Assembly (NCBI GenBank): GCA_910579285.1
Contig: CAJTTT010000002.1
Span: forward strand, 186,001-250,000
Direction of reading: 5' to 3'
DNA length: 64,000 nt
Origin: an uncultured Lachnospiraceae bacterium
GTDB lineage: Bacteria; Bacillota; Clostridia; Lachnospirales; Lachnospiraceae
Below the pieces are notes generated by a model. It was not told the origin of the DNA, searched no databases, and saw nothing but the letters and a program-made list of their open reading frames with translations. This document shows, in pieces, positions 1 to 8,092 of this stretch (its first letter is position 1; every line of letters starts with the position of its first letter). A program made the position numbers and the translations under genes.

Positions 1-873
1 CACCTCCACCTCTATCGTCATCCCTGCCTTACATCCTCTGGACTCTATATACTGCAGCACTCCCGGACTTCGTGAGCCATAAGGATAGTTCAGCACCCAG
101 TTGTCCTTGTCTATAAATTCATCCATAACCTCCAACGCTTTATCAATGTCTGCCTGCATCTCCTGTTCCGGCAGATTTCCAAGCCAGTAATGATCGTACC
201 CGTGCACGCCGATAAACATACCCTCACGCTTCATGCATCGGATCTGATCCCTGTTCATATACAACTCGCGGGCAAACTTATCTTCCGGCATCCCCACATA
301 TTTTTGAAAGAGCTCGCTGGATATCTGGCGGCGAATCCTTTCGGGAACTGCTTTCTGCAATATTCTCTTGACAAAAACAGTCTCTTTCCCGTCATATCTG
401 CCGGCAGCGGCATGCTTCTCAAACAGTTCCTCGTTGGACGGGATATGCAGATGCGGTTCCTCGCTCCGGCACCGATCCAGCAGAACAAAAATATCTTTCA
501 CCAGCGAATGAACGTCCGCACTCGCCAGCGTAAAATGTATCTTATTTACATCTAACAGCACGTTCTCCGCAAACGCTTTTCCAGGAATAAAAAAGGATCC
601 CTGCACTTTATGCTCATTCAAAATCGGAAACACCGCTGTAAAGTTGTCAATATAGCCGTCATCAAAAGTCAGAAGCGCCGCGTTTTCCGGCAGTGCACCA
701 TGCTTTGTATTCCACGCCTCAAGCACTTCTTCCATCGTAACAATGGTAAAATGATTCTTCAGAAACCCGATCTGCTGTCTGAACAGTTCATAGTCCAGAC
801 CTTTAATCTCTGGATACCGGCTGTTTTTCAGATCACGGACATAATGATACATGATAATGCGCAGTTTACTCAT
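1..873 (-). CDS. Polysaccharide deacetylase (NodB domain), 3' end outside window
   Basis: Carbohydrate esterase 4-type protein expected to remove N- or O-acetyl groups from a glycan. The 291 codons seen run off the left edge, so the C-terminus is missing. Visible NodB motifs are TFDDGY at residues 69-74 (catalytic Asp and metal Asp), the metal-binding H-x3-H as HGYDH at 224-228, and YPYG at 263-266. The insert of about 130 residues between the first two motifs is longer than in compact NodB enzymes. There is no obvious signal peptide at the N-terminus, so action on a cytoplasmic lipid-linked or nucleotide-linked intermediate is possible. The start ATG overlaps the stop of the upstream cytidylyltransferase by 8 nt, so it is the last seen gene of the nonulosonate block and is probably translationally coupled. 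The family call is firm; the substrate is unknown. Confidence 0.85.
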   Translation of the reverse strand, partial: MSKLRIIMYHYVRDLKNSRYPEIKGLDYELFRQQIGFLKNHFTIVTMEEVLEAWNTKHGALPENAALLTFDDGYIDNFTAVFPILNEHKVQGSFFIPGKAFAENVLLDVNKIHFTLASADVHSLVKDIFVLLDRCRSEEPHLHIPSNEELFEKHAAAGRYDGKETVFVKRILQKAVPERIRRQISSELFQKYVGMPEDKFARELYMNRDQIRCMKREGMFIGVHGYDHYWLGNLPEQEMQADIDKALEVMDEFIDKDNWVLNYPYGSRSPGVLQYIESRGCKAGMTIEVEV

Positions 874-1561
874 TCGTTTTCCCTTCCCGCATATAACATT
901 CCACTATTTTGAAGTCAAATTCCGTATCAATATCAATCGAGCGTTCCGTCGGCATAATGTACGCATAAGACTTGTGCCGCAGCATCTGTGACTGTTCCAG
1001 TTCCTCTCTATTTACAAGAAACAACGCCCCGTTTAATCTGTAATAGACCGGCAGATCCTGACGCCTCGTTTCACAATAATTCCCCTGCCTGAACTTGTCC
1101 ATGCACAGATCCTCACCCAGCGTATTGCTCCAGAGCGGGGAATGTTCCATCTCGCACACGGATACAACAGAATTGGCATCCTTTTCTTCCATCAATGCAA
1201 AGCAGCGCCTGATATCGGCGGCGGTTCGCAGCGGTGAAGTGGGCTGTAACAGCATGACCCGGTCAAAAAACGCTCCGCTCTGCTCAAGGCGGTAAATCAC
1301 TTCCCTTACAACATCCCAGGAACCTGCCATATCTCCTGAAGTTTCGGCCGATCTGAGAAAATCGGCATCCGCCCCAAAACGCTTCGCAATCTCCGCATAT
1401 CTGCCGGAATCCGTAGAAACGAATATCTTATCAAACTGCCCGCTCTGCCGTGCGCTTTCTATGGAATAGGCTAACAACGGCTTCCCGCATAATTCCTTGA
1501 TGTTTTTATCCGCAAGCCCTTTTGATCCGCTTCTGGCCGTTATAATCGCTATATTTCTCAT
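866..1561 (-). CDS. CMP-nonulosonate (acylneuraminate) cytidylyltransferase, copy 1
   Basis: Activates a nine-carbon acidic sugar with CTP to give the CMP-sugar donor. The 231-residue protein has the family signature: ARSGSKG near residue 9 (CTP loop), QPTSPLR in the middle, and TERSIDIDT near the C-terminus. I start it at the ATG just before RNIAI, which matches the family N-terminus; an in-frame start 10 codons upstream (1591) is possible but lacks a clear ribosome site. It is a diverged paralogue of the NeuA-like gene at 5066-5776, so the block has two such enzymes. It lies between a radical SAM gene and a polysaccharide deacetylase, whose start it overlaps. It may act on a modified sugar, perhaps a product of the radical SAM enzyme; that is inference. 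Confidence 0.85.
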   Translation of the reverse strand: MRNIAIITARSGSKGLADKNIKELCGKPLLAYSIESARQSGQFDKIFVSTDSGRYAEIAKRFGADADFLRSAETSGDMAGSWDVVREVIYRLEQSGAFFDRVMLLQPTSPLRTAADIRRCFALMEEKDANSVVSVCEMEHSPLWSNTLGEDLCMDKFRQGNYCETRRQDLPVYYRLNGALFLVNREELEQSQMLRHKSYAYIMPTERSIDIDTEFDFKIVECYMREGKTNE

Positions 1562-1599
1562 CCTTCTTTTCCCCAAAATGACGCCGTCCACAGGCTCGA

Positions 1600-2670
1600 T
1601 CAGATAAACGGATCAAAATACCTGGGCAGAGTCTGGTTTATGTGATTGATAATGTTATTATAAGCCATTGCGCGGCAGTTTTTACATTCGCCGTTTCGCC
1701 ACTTCTCATTGGAAAGCTCTTTCACTTTCTGATGGCGCGGAGAGTTCCACATCTCCTCAAGCGTCATTTCGTTCAGATCCCCTATGCAGAACTCTTCCTT
1801 GTCGATCTCAACAATGTTCGGATATACTTTTCCGTCCGTGCTGACATTCGCGATCATACCGAACTGGTTCGTCCAGCATTTATTCACAAAATCAGGGAGC
1901 TTCCTGTAATTGAAAATAGATTTCAGATTTGTGAAGTTTTCATCGCACCCTTCACATGCCTGAATTTCCTCTTTCAGATACTCCTCTTCCTCTTTGGTCA
2001 GTCCCTGTCCGTTGTCCTCATAATCCCGGACAATCTTAAACAGCGCATAATCAAATTCCCGCTCCTTGATAATCCGCAGGAAATCTTTGACGCGCCTGTA
2101 GTTTTTATTCGTCAGCACAATCCTGGAACCGATCACCGGGCTGTTATCCCCGTGAAAACTCTTGATTTTTGCCGGCACCGCCAGCGCTTTATCCATATTG
2201 TCCGTGCCCGTAATCACACGGAAGGTTTCATCGTCAATACCGGGTATGGAAATAGCTATATAGTTAAACTTGTCCGCAATCGGTATCAGACCCACTTCCT
2301 CAAAGGCGGTAGCGTTCGTTATCAGAGAACACTCTACGCCATTGTCATAAAGTTTCGTAATATACTCCGCTATGCCCGGATACAGGGTCGGCTCTCCGCC
2401 TCCCGAAAAATATACCGCCCGTATATTCATCGCGATAATCGAATCAACCAGCCTGTCCATAACTTCTTTTGACAGACTCGCCCGGTTCTCGTTCCGCTCC
2501 TTATAGGAACAGTGAATGCATCTATGGTTGCAGACCGCAGTGGGATGCACTTCTATCGCGACCGGGGTAAAATCTTCTTTTCCCCTGCTGATATCCTCCA
2601 GCATCTTTCCGTAATGAAACAATATTTTTGATGAATTTAACAGATCCTGTGACAATGCAATATCTTTCAT
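1600..2670 (-). CDS. Radical SAM protein with C-terminal cysteine-rich (SPASM/twitch-like) region
   Basis: The 356-residue protein binds a 4Fe-4S cluster through CNHRCIHC (Cys47, Cys51, Cys54), and has the SAM-binding GGGEP motif downstream. Further cysteines in the C-terminal third (CEGC and CKNC pairs, plus CWTN) look like an auxiliary-cluster region. Such enzymes do radical chemistry on peptides or sugars; no precursor peptide lies nearby, so a sugar or lipid-linked substrate fits the context better. The start is the second ATG: the upstream ATGGGAGG supplies the ribosome site a few bases before it. It sits 12 nt after the PtmE-like gene and before the second CMP-sugar synthetase, so it belongs to the nonulosonate operon. 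The reaction is unknown. Confidence 0.8.
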   Translation of the reverse strand: MKDIALSQDLLNSSKILFHYGKMLEDISRGKEDFTPVAIEVHPTAVCNHRCIHCSYKERNENRASLSKEVMDRLVDSIIAMNIRAVYFSGGGEPTLYPGIAEYITKLYDNGVECSLITNATAFEEVGLIPIADKFNYIAISIPGIDDETFRVITGTDNMDKALAVPAKIKSFHGDNSPVIGSRIVLTNKNYRRVKDFLRIIKEREFDYALFKIVRDYEDNGQGLTKEEEEYLKEEIQACEGCDENFTNLKSIFNYRKLPDFVNKCWTNQFGMIANVSTDGKVYPNIVEIDKEEFCIGDLNEMTLEEMWNSPRHQKVKELSNEKWRNGECKNCRAMAYNNIINHINQTLPRYFDPFI

Positions 2671-2682
2671 GGTTCCTCCCAT

Positions 2683-3744
2683 CTAACCGTTCAGCTTTAA
2701 AGCCGAATACGTCTTTTCCAGTTCTTCCATCTGCCCGGTATCCAGCCACTGTTCTTCTTCTATCAGATAAATTCCCACTTTCTCTTTCTTTGCGATGCAG
2801 CCGGCTACCAGCTCCGTCATATCCACAAAAGTATCCTGGGGTATCATGTCTAAAAACCTTTCGTTGATCACATACAGCCCCGTGTTTATATTGTAAGACA
2901 AAACCGGCTTCTCCTGCATATTGCAGACATACCCCTGCGCATCTGCCTCGACTGTTCCGTAAGGCATCTGGTATTTTTTGTGCGCACAGACTAGCGTAAT
3001 CATACACTTCTTGCGGACATGTTCCTCCAGAATCGCCTGATAATCAGCGTCTATCAGAATATCACAGTTGGAAACAAAAAAATCCCCGGCGACCCTGCCC
3101 TGCACCAGCTTCAGCCCGCCGGCGGTTCCCAGAAACTTTTCTTCCTCCACAAACTGAATATCGTAATTCATTTCATTATCCGCAAAATATGCCTTGATAA
3201 AGTTTTTTTTGTAATTCACAATCATATAAAAGCGATTACAGCCGTACTTCTGAAATCTCATAATGATTCGTTCCGTAATCGTTTTTTCTCCCAAGGGAAT
3301 CAACGGTTTTGGCAGAATGTCCGTAAAGGGTTTCAGTCTCTGTCCCTTTCCTCCCGCCATGATTACCACCGGCACATCCAGCTCGTCTTTGGCCTCCTCC
3401 GCCTCCTCTTCGTTCGGATACCGCAAAAAAAGAATATCCATAATCCGATGGTCATGGTCTACGACCGGCAGCGCTGTTATGCTGCGCCTGATCATAATAT
3501 CCTTCGCCTGTTCCCTCTCTTCCGGGTAAACGAACACAGGAGAATAGTGGGCGGCCTGTGACACCTCCCCCTCGATATCCCCTCCTGCAAGAATATATCT
3601 TCTGATGTCTCCGTCCGTTACTGTTGCAAGCAGACGGCCGCCTTTACAGACAAAAGCAAGCCCTCTGGCATTGACGGCAATTTTCTCCATGACTTCTTTG
3701 ATGGAATTTGTTTCTTCCACCATAAAAATTTTCAAATTTTTCAT
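2683..3744 (-). CDS. CBS-domain sugar-1-phosphate nucleotidyltransferase (PtmE-like)
   Basis: Transfers a nucleotide to a sugar 1-phosphate. Two CBS motifs fill about residues 1-115 and a nucleotidyltransferase domain follows from about 124, with the pyrophosphorylase signature GGKGQRLKPFTD at 131-142 and PKPLIPLG just after it. CBS plus nucleotidyltransferase in this order is the architecture of Campylobacter PtmE, the glucosamine-1-phosphate guanylyltransferase that opens the GDP-linked legionaminic acid route. Its place beside neuA, neuC and neuB genes supports the same role here. The CBS pair may sense an adenine nucleotide. The substrate is inferred; an ordinary glucose- or mannose-1-phosphate nucleotidyltransferase cannot be excluded. 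A good AGAGAAG ribosome site precedes the ATG. Confidence 0.75.
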   Translation of the reverse strand: MKNLKIFMVEETNSIKEVMEKIAVNARGLAFVCKGGRLLATVTDGDIRRYILAGGDIEGEVSQAAHYSPVFVYPEEREQAKDIMIRRSITALPVVDHDHRIMDILFLRYPNEEEAEEAKDELDVPVVIMAGGKGQRLKPFTDILPKPLIPLGEKTITERIIMRFQKYGCNRFYMIVNYKKNFIKAYFADNEMNYDIQFVEEEKFLGTAGGLKLVQGRVAGDFFVSNCDILIDADYQAILEEHVRKKCMITLVCAHKKYQMPYGTVEADAQGYVCNMQEKPVLSYNINTGLYVINERFLDMIPQDTFVDMTELVAGCIAKKEKVGIYLIEEEQWLDTGQMEELEKTYSALKLNG

Positions 3745-3756
3745 GCATCTTCTCTC

Positions 3757-5076
3757 TTATATCAGATCCAGAACGAATTCCGCGAAATCAATCCCTCTCT
3801 CAGGCCTGTAAGTTTTTTCTCCCGTCACCGCTTTCTTTGCATTCTCCAATTTTCTTTTAAACTCCAAAACCATATCATCCGTCCATTTATCCTGCATAGA
3901 ATAGCTGCGGTAAGTTACCTTGTCAATATGCAGCCAGTCCACCCAGTGGGAGACCGAGGAAATATCCGCATAAACAACCAAATCCGCCGCCCCTATCATT
4001 TTCCGCAAAGGTTCTTCGACGATATGACATCCGCTGTAATTCTCCAAAAACTGATTTTCTGCCGGATTTGACTTCGGGTGCAGCGACACAAGAACTTCAT
4101 CAAAATATTCTAATACACTCTGCACAATCACACCTTTGTTGTACAGATCATTTTCCTTCGGCCATAACTGGAGCCTTTCAGAAAACGCCACAACAACTAT
4201 CGTTTTTTCGTTTAATCCATACTTGTCTGACAGTGTGCTTCTGACAAAACTCCTGTTCTTATATCCTTCTATAATAATCCCATCTTCCACCGATTCTGTC
4301 AAGAATAATCTGCCCTCCACGTTTTCCCGGCCCAGTTCTCCCACGATCTCATCATACTGCTCCTGATACGCTGTGCAGACAATATCCGCAAGACTTCCCT
4401 GTACCCAGGGATCAGGTACGCGAAATCCCATCAGATGGTCGATAATCTTCAGGAACGGCTGACCAAAAAAAACAATCTGATCTTCATACTCTTTATCTAT
4501 TCTGGGATTCAGGCGCTTGATGATTTTTGCCGTTATAGGAAGAGCCGCTCCCTTCCTGATCCGAAAGCCGTTGGACGGATTAATGAAAATTCCCTGCATA
4601 CTTGCGAAGCAAATTGGCGCTACCACCGTCTTAATTCCCTGTTTCTTTGCATAATGAATGAAAAATTTCTCCATCTCCAGCCTGTTATCATCGTAAAGCA
4701 GGACAACATTGGGTTTTTCACGTTTCATTATGTCTCTGGCCTTTCTAAGCCCTTTTCTGTTCTGTCTCACAATTTTGGCCGTGTTAAAAACCGCCTTAAC
4801 CAGAGAAATATATATTTTATCTTTCACATATCGGTAATCGTATGCCGTCTGCTTCTGACTCTCTATTCTCTCCTCTTTATCAAAATCTATGATATGCAGA
4901 TCCGCATTTCCAAGTCTGCGTCCTTTTTCCTCCACTGCCTGAATCGTTACACGCAGATGACACACCATGACAAAACGAATATCCTCCCTGTCCTCCAGAC
5001 GTTCTACAAAAGACAAAAAACCGTTTGCCGCCGTATCGCTGTTGGCCATCATCAGAATCGTTTTTTTATTTTCCAT
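3757..5076 (-). CDS. Putative GT-B glycosyltransferase, candidate nonulosonate transferase
   Basis: I do not recognise the family at sequence level. The 439-residue soluble protein has three short motifs in the order known from bacterial sialyltransferases of several CAZy families: EDG at 264-266, HP at 333-334 (SLHPKSNP), and SS at 373-374 (DISSVSHW). HP and SS motifs also occur in CDP-glycerol glycerophosphotransferases, so this is suggestive only. Its gene overlaps the 3' end of the neuA-like gene by 11 nt and is followed 12 nt later by the PtmE-like gene, so its product should be made together with the CMP-sugar. Transfer of the CMP-activated nonulosonate to a glycan acceptor is the best inference. 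Confidence 0.5.
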   Translation of the reverse strand: MENKKTILMMANSDTAANGFLSFVERLEDREDIRFVMVCHLRVTIQAVEEKGRRLGNADLHIIDFDKEERIESQKQTAYDYRYVKDKIYISLVKAVFNTAKIVRQNRKGLRKARDIMKREKPNVVLLYDDNRLEMEKFFIHYAKKQGIKTVVAPICFASMQGIFINPSNGFRIRKGAALPITAKIIKRLNPRIDKEYEDQIVFFGQPFLKIIDHLMGFRVPDPWVQGSLADIVCTAYQEQYDEIVGELGRENVEGRLFLTESVEDGIIIEGYKNRSFVRSTLSDKYGLNEKTIVVVAFSERLQLWPKENDLYNKGVIVQSVLEYFDEVLVSLHPKSNPAENQFLENYSGCHIVEEPLRKMIGAADLVVYADISSVSHWVDWLHIDKVTYRSYSMQDKWTDDMVLEFKRKLENAKKAVTGEKTYRPERGIDFAEFVLDLI

Positions 5077-5776
5077 TCAGTTCCCTCTCCATCAGCCACT
5101 CTGTCAGCTCCATATCGTAGCGGGTGTCAATATTCATGGAACGTTCCGCAGGCATCACATATATAACCGGCTCATCGCTGATCACCAGCCCGGCTGTAAG
5201 CAGATACTGCACATCCGTAATAAATACAGCCCCGTTTCTCACATACAGTTCCGGCAGATCCTGCCTCCGCTTCCCCTTATTATGATCTGGATGCATCGCA
5301 ATCCCCATATCGTCTTTCCTGTGGTAAGAGTTGTACTCACTGACGCTTTCTTCCCGGTAGCAGCTTACAAGAGACGTTCCCCGTTTTCTGTCATACAGCG
5401 CAACGGCCCCGATAATGTCTTCCCCTTTTCTGAGCGGCGAGGTTGGCTGCAATAGAACGATATCGTCATAATATTCGCCCTGCTCCCGATAAAAATTCAC
5501 GGCGTGTATCATCAGGTCTGCACTTTTCGACTGATCGGAAGAAAGCGCGGCAGGCCGGATAAAAGGCACTTCCGCACCGCACTCCTTTGCGACAGCGGCA
5601 ATTTCCTCCGAGTCCGTCGATACGATCACCCGGTCAACCGCTCCGGCTTCTCTTGCCTCCTGCGCCGCCTGAATGGAATAATAGATCAGTGGATGCCCCG
5701 CCACACTGTATATGTTCTTTTTAGGAATCCCCTTGGAACCTCCCCTTGCGGGAATTACCGCCAACCGCTTTTTCAT
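5066..5776 (-). CDS. neuA: CMP-N-acetylneuraminate / CMP-legionaminate cytidylyltransferase
   Basis: Couples CTP to a nonulosonic acid, the last step before transfer. The 236-residue protein has the complete family pattern: PARGGSKG at about residues 9-16, STDSEEI, QPTSPLRKG near the middle, RRQDLPELYVRNGA, and AERSMNIDT near the C-terminus. The start is preceded by GGAGGCGGAT. The gene is directly downstream of neuC and neuB, and its end overlaps the start of a putative transferase by 11 nt, which suggests coupling between making and using the CMP-sugar. Sequence alone does not say whether the substrate is Neu5Ac or a legionaminic acid (LegF role). Confidence 0.9.
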   Translation of the reverse strand: MKKRLAVIPARGGSKGIPKKNIYSVAGHPLIYYSIQAAQEAREAGAVDRVIVSTDSEEIAAVAKECGAEVPFIRPAALSSDQSKSADLMIHAVNFYREQGEYYDDIVLLQPTSPLRKGEDIIGAVALYDRKRGTSLVSCYREESVSEYNSYHRKDDMGIAMHPDHNKGKRRQDLPELYVRNGAVFITDVQYLLTAGLVISDEPVIYVMPAERSMNIDTRYDMELTEWLMERELNGK

Positions 5777-5822
5777 ATCCGCCTCCGTTTAAAATACCCC
5801 GTACTGTCCGCTTCCAGACCGT

Positions 5823-6974
5823 CTAGTATGTCATTCTCTTGTGGATGGACAATTCCACCTTCGCCAGGTAATCCGCAATGATCTCACCCGCGTTTCCTTT
5901 GCCGAAAATGGTTTCCGACTCATATCTGCCGTGGGCAATCTGTCTCTCCAGACAGCCGGCAATTTTTTCTGTATCGTAATCGGTAAGCACAACGTTGTTC
6001 CCGTGTTCCCTTCCCTCCTGTCTGTCCCCGACAATAACCGCCGGCGTCCCGAGAAAAGATGCTTCCCTGATGAAGGAACTGCTGTTTCCCACTGCACAGA
6101 CTGCGTTCTTCAGAATGCAGTTATAAATTTCCGGCGGGAAATTCTTGCAGTACATAAAGTTGGAGCCGCTGTTGTTTTCTCTGAAGATACGGATGCCTCT
6201 CGACACCAGATCGCTTCCGGCGTCAATGTTGGGCCACATCACAATCTTCTGCTCTTCCCTGTCCTTCAGCGCCGCAAGCGTCTTTTCCACCTGCGCGCGT
6301 CCCTCCTCCGGCGTGGTTGTCACCGGGTGCTGCATCATCAGGATATAAGGCTTACCAAAATCAATCTGATATCCTACGCCGCTGTTGTATTCCTGCATCT
6401 TTTCATTGCTGATAGACAGATCCTGGTGGCAGAGGGTATCTATGGAGGGACATCCGCTGTTTACGATACGCTCAGGCTCCTCCCCCATCTTAATCAGCCT
6501 CTCCCGGCTCTGTTCCGTGGACGGGAAATGATAGTGGGACAGTTTTGTGATCGCATGTCTCACCAGCTCGTCAATGTTGCCGGTGATCTCTCCGCCCTGA
6601 ATATGGGCAAGCGGAATATTCAGATAGGTTGCCGCGATCGCCGTCGCCATCGTCTCATACCTGTCAGCGACAGTCACCACCACATCCGGCCGGATATCCT
6701 CAAAGACCGTGGATAGTTCTATAATGCCAAGCCCTGTAGATTTCGCCTGGGTTTCCAGGTTCTCGCCCTCTATCACATAATAAATTTTTCTGGTGGGAGT
6801 AAATCCGTCCTTTTCAATCACACGCAGCGCATTCCCAAAGCGGTCCAATAAAACGGATGCGCCCACCACGAGCTGCAGCTCCAGATCCGGGTGCGCCTGT
6901 ATCGCCTTCAAAACATATTTTACCCTGCCGTAGTTGGCTCTGCTCGCCACCACCACACATACTTTTCTCTTCAT
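5823..6974 (-). CDS. neuC: Hydrolysing UDP/GDP-N-acetylhexosamine 2-epimerase (NeuC/LegG)
   Basis: Epimerises C2 and hydrolyses the nucleotide to release a free ManNAc-type sugar for the NeuB step. The 383-residue protein starts with the NeuC-type VVASRANYGRVK and keeps VTVADRYETMA, IQGGEITGNIDE (with the LSHYHFPST segment after it) and GNSSSFIREAS near the nucleotide site. Full length for the family. It lies 21 nt after neuB and 46 nt before neuA, the usual order for nonulosonate operons. If the pathway is GDP-linked, as the PtmE-like neighbour suggests, its role would be that of LegG and its substrate a GDP-diacetamido sugar; otherwise UDP-GlcNAc. Confidence 0.9.
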   Translation of the reverse strand: MKRKVCVVVASRANYGRVKYVLKAIQAHPDLELQLVVGASVLLDRFGNALRVIEKDGFTPTRKIYYVIEGENLETQAKSTGLGIIELSTVFEDIRPDVVVTVADRYETMATAIAATYLNIPLAHIQGGEITGNIDELVRHAITKLSHYHFPSTEQSRERLIKMGEEPERIVNSGCPSIDTLCHQDLSISNEKMQEYNSGVGYQIDFGKPYILMMQHPVTTTPEEGRAQVEKTLAALKDREEQKIVMWPNIDAGSDLVSRGIRIFRENNSGSNFMYCKNFPPEIYNCILKNAVCAVGNSSSFIREASFLGTPAVIVGDRQEGREHGNNVVLTDYDTEKIAGCLERQIAHGRYESETIFGKGNAGEIIADYLAKVELSIHKRMTY

Positions 6975-6995
6975 GCTAAATTGTGTATCCCCTTT

Positions 6996-8063
6996 CTATT
7001 CTGCCGCGCTGCCGCCTTCCAGGTCGGACCAGTGCAAAGCTCCTCCCATTTTCAGGTCTTTTGTCAGCCTTTTTCCCAGCACCTCCTCATAGTGTTCCCC
7101 GGAAATGCCGTTTAGCGGCTTTTTGAAGGAGAGGGCGTCCATTCCCAGCTTCTCTCCCTTGCTGACATCCCGTTTCAAATATATTCCCTTTGCAAAAATG
7201 CGCTTTAATTCCGTCTGCTCCTCGTTCAATACAGACTTATCCACGGGCGCATTCCGCATGGCGGTAATCATCCGAATGCCCTCTGTCATTTCCCTCAGTT
7301 TCTCTATCGTTACAGACGCTTTCACATCGGGACCGAACATGTAGGGACTCATGGTCACATGCACCTCTGTCATCAGCGCGCCGTTGGCCACAGCCGCCAG
7401 AGACGGGAAAATTGTCCCGGAATGATCTGAAAGCCCAATAGGGCATCTGTACCTGTTTCTCATTTCCGAAATGAGGTTCAAACCGATTTTCTCCGGCGGA
7501 CACGGATATGCCGTCGTACACTGCATCACCGTGTAAGGATTTGCCTTTATCATCTCCACCTGATGATCAATGTCCTCATAGGAGCTTAATCCTGTAGATA
7601 AAAGAATCGGTTTCCCCGATTTCACCATTTTTTCAACGAGGCAGTTATTAAAAACCTCCCCCGAACCAATTTTCCACGCCGGAACTCCGATGGACTGCAT
7701 CATCTCAAAAGCTTCCACAGAAAAAACGGAACTCAGAAAGTCAAGCCCTGCCTCCCACGCATGCCGGTGCAGTCCTTCCCACTGCTCATAAGTAAATTCC
7801 ATTCTCTTCCAGTAATCGTACCTGGTCTTGTCCTCATAGCTGAACTTGACGCGGAAAGGCTCTTCCGGCGTGCTCTCGGCCTCCGCAATATGGGTCTGGA
7901 ATTTGACCGCATCGACCCCGGTTCCCGCCACCGCGTCAATAAACGCATGGGCCTGCCCCAGACTGCCATCATGGTTCTGCGACACCTCCGCAATCACATA
8001 CACTGCATTTTTCGCAATTCCTTCTTCAAACCATTTTCCGATTTCCACCGTCTTTTCCTCCAT
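6996..8063 (-). CDS. neuB: N-acetylneuraminate / legionaminate synthase
   Basis: Condenses phosphoenolpyruvate with a six-carbon amino sugar to make the nonulosonic acid. The 355-residue protein has the NeuB barrel at about residues 15-270, with IAEVSQNHDGS near the N-terminus, DAVKFQTH, KIGSGE and GLSDHSG, followed by a C-terminal antifreeze-like SAF domain at about 290-350 (KGIYLKRDVSKGEKL). That two-domain layout is diagnostic. It is followed by neuC and neuA with short gaps. The ribosome site before the ATG is weak, so part of its translation may depend on upstream genes. Whether the product is Neu5Ac or Leg5Ac7Ac is undecided; the aminotransferase and acetyltransferase upstream favour a diamino sugar. 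Confidence 0.92.
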   Translation of the reverse strand: MEEKTVEIGKWFEEGIAKNAVYVIAEVSQNHDGSLGQAHAFIDAVAGTGVDAVKFQTHIAEAESTPEEPFRVKFSYEDKTRYDYWKRMEFTYEQWEGLHRHAWEAGLDFLSSVFSVEAFEMMQSIGVPAWKIGSGEVFNNCLVEKMVKSGKPILLSTGLSSYEDIDHQVEMIKANPYTVMQCTTAYPCPPEKIGLNLISEMRNRYRCPIGLSDHSGTIFPSLAAVANGALMTEVHVTMSPYMFGPDVKASVTIEKLREMTEGIRMITAMRNAPVDKSVLNEEQTELKRIFAKGIYLKRDVSKGEKLGMDALSFKKPLNGISGEHYEEVLGKRLTKDLKMGGALHWSDLEGGSAAE

Positions 8064-8092
8064 TCAGACAAACCGTTCCACAGAGAATCAAA

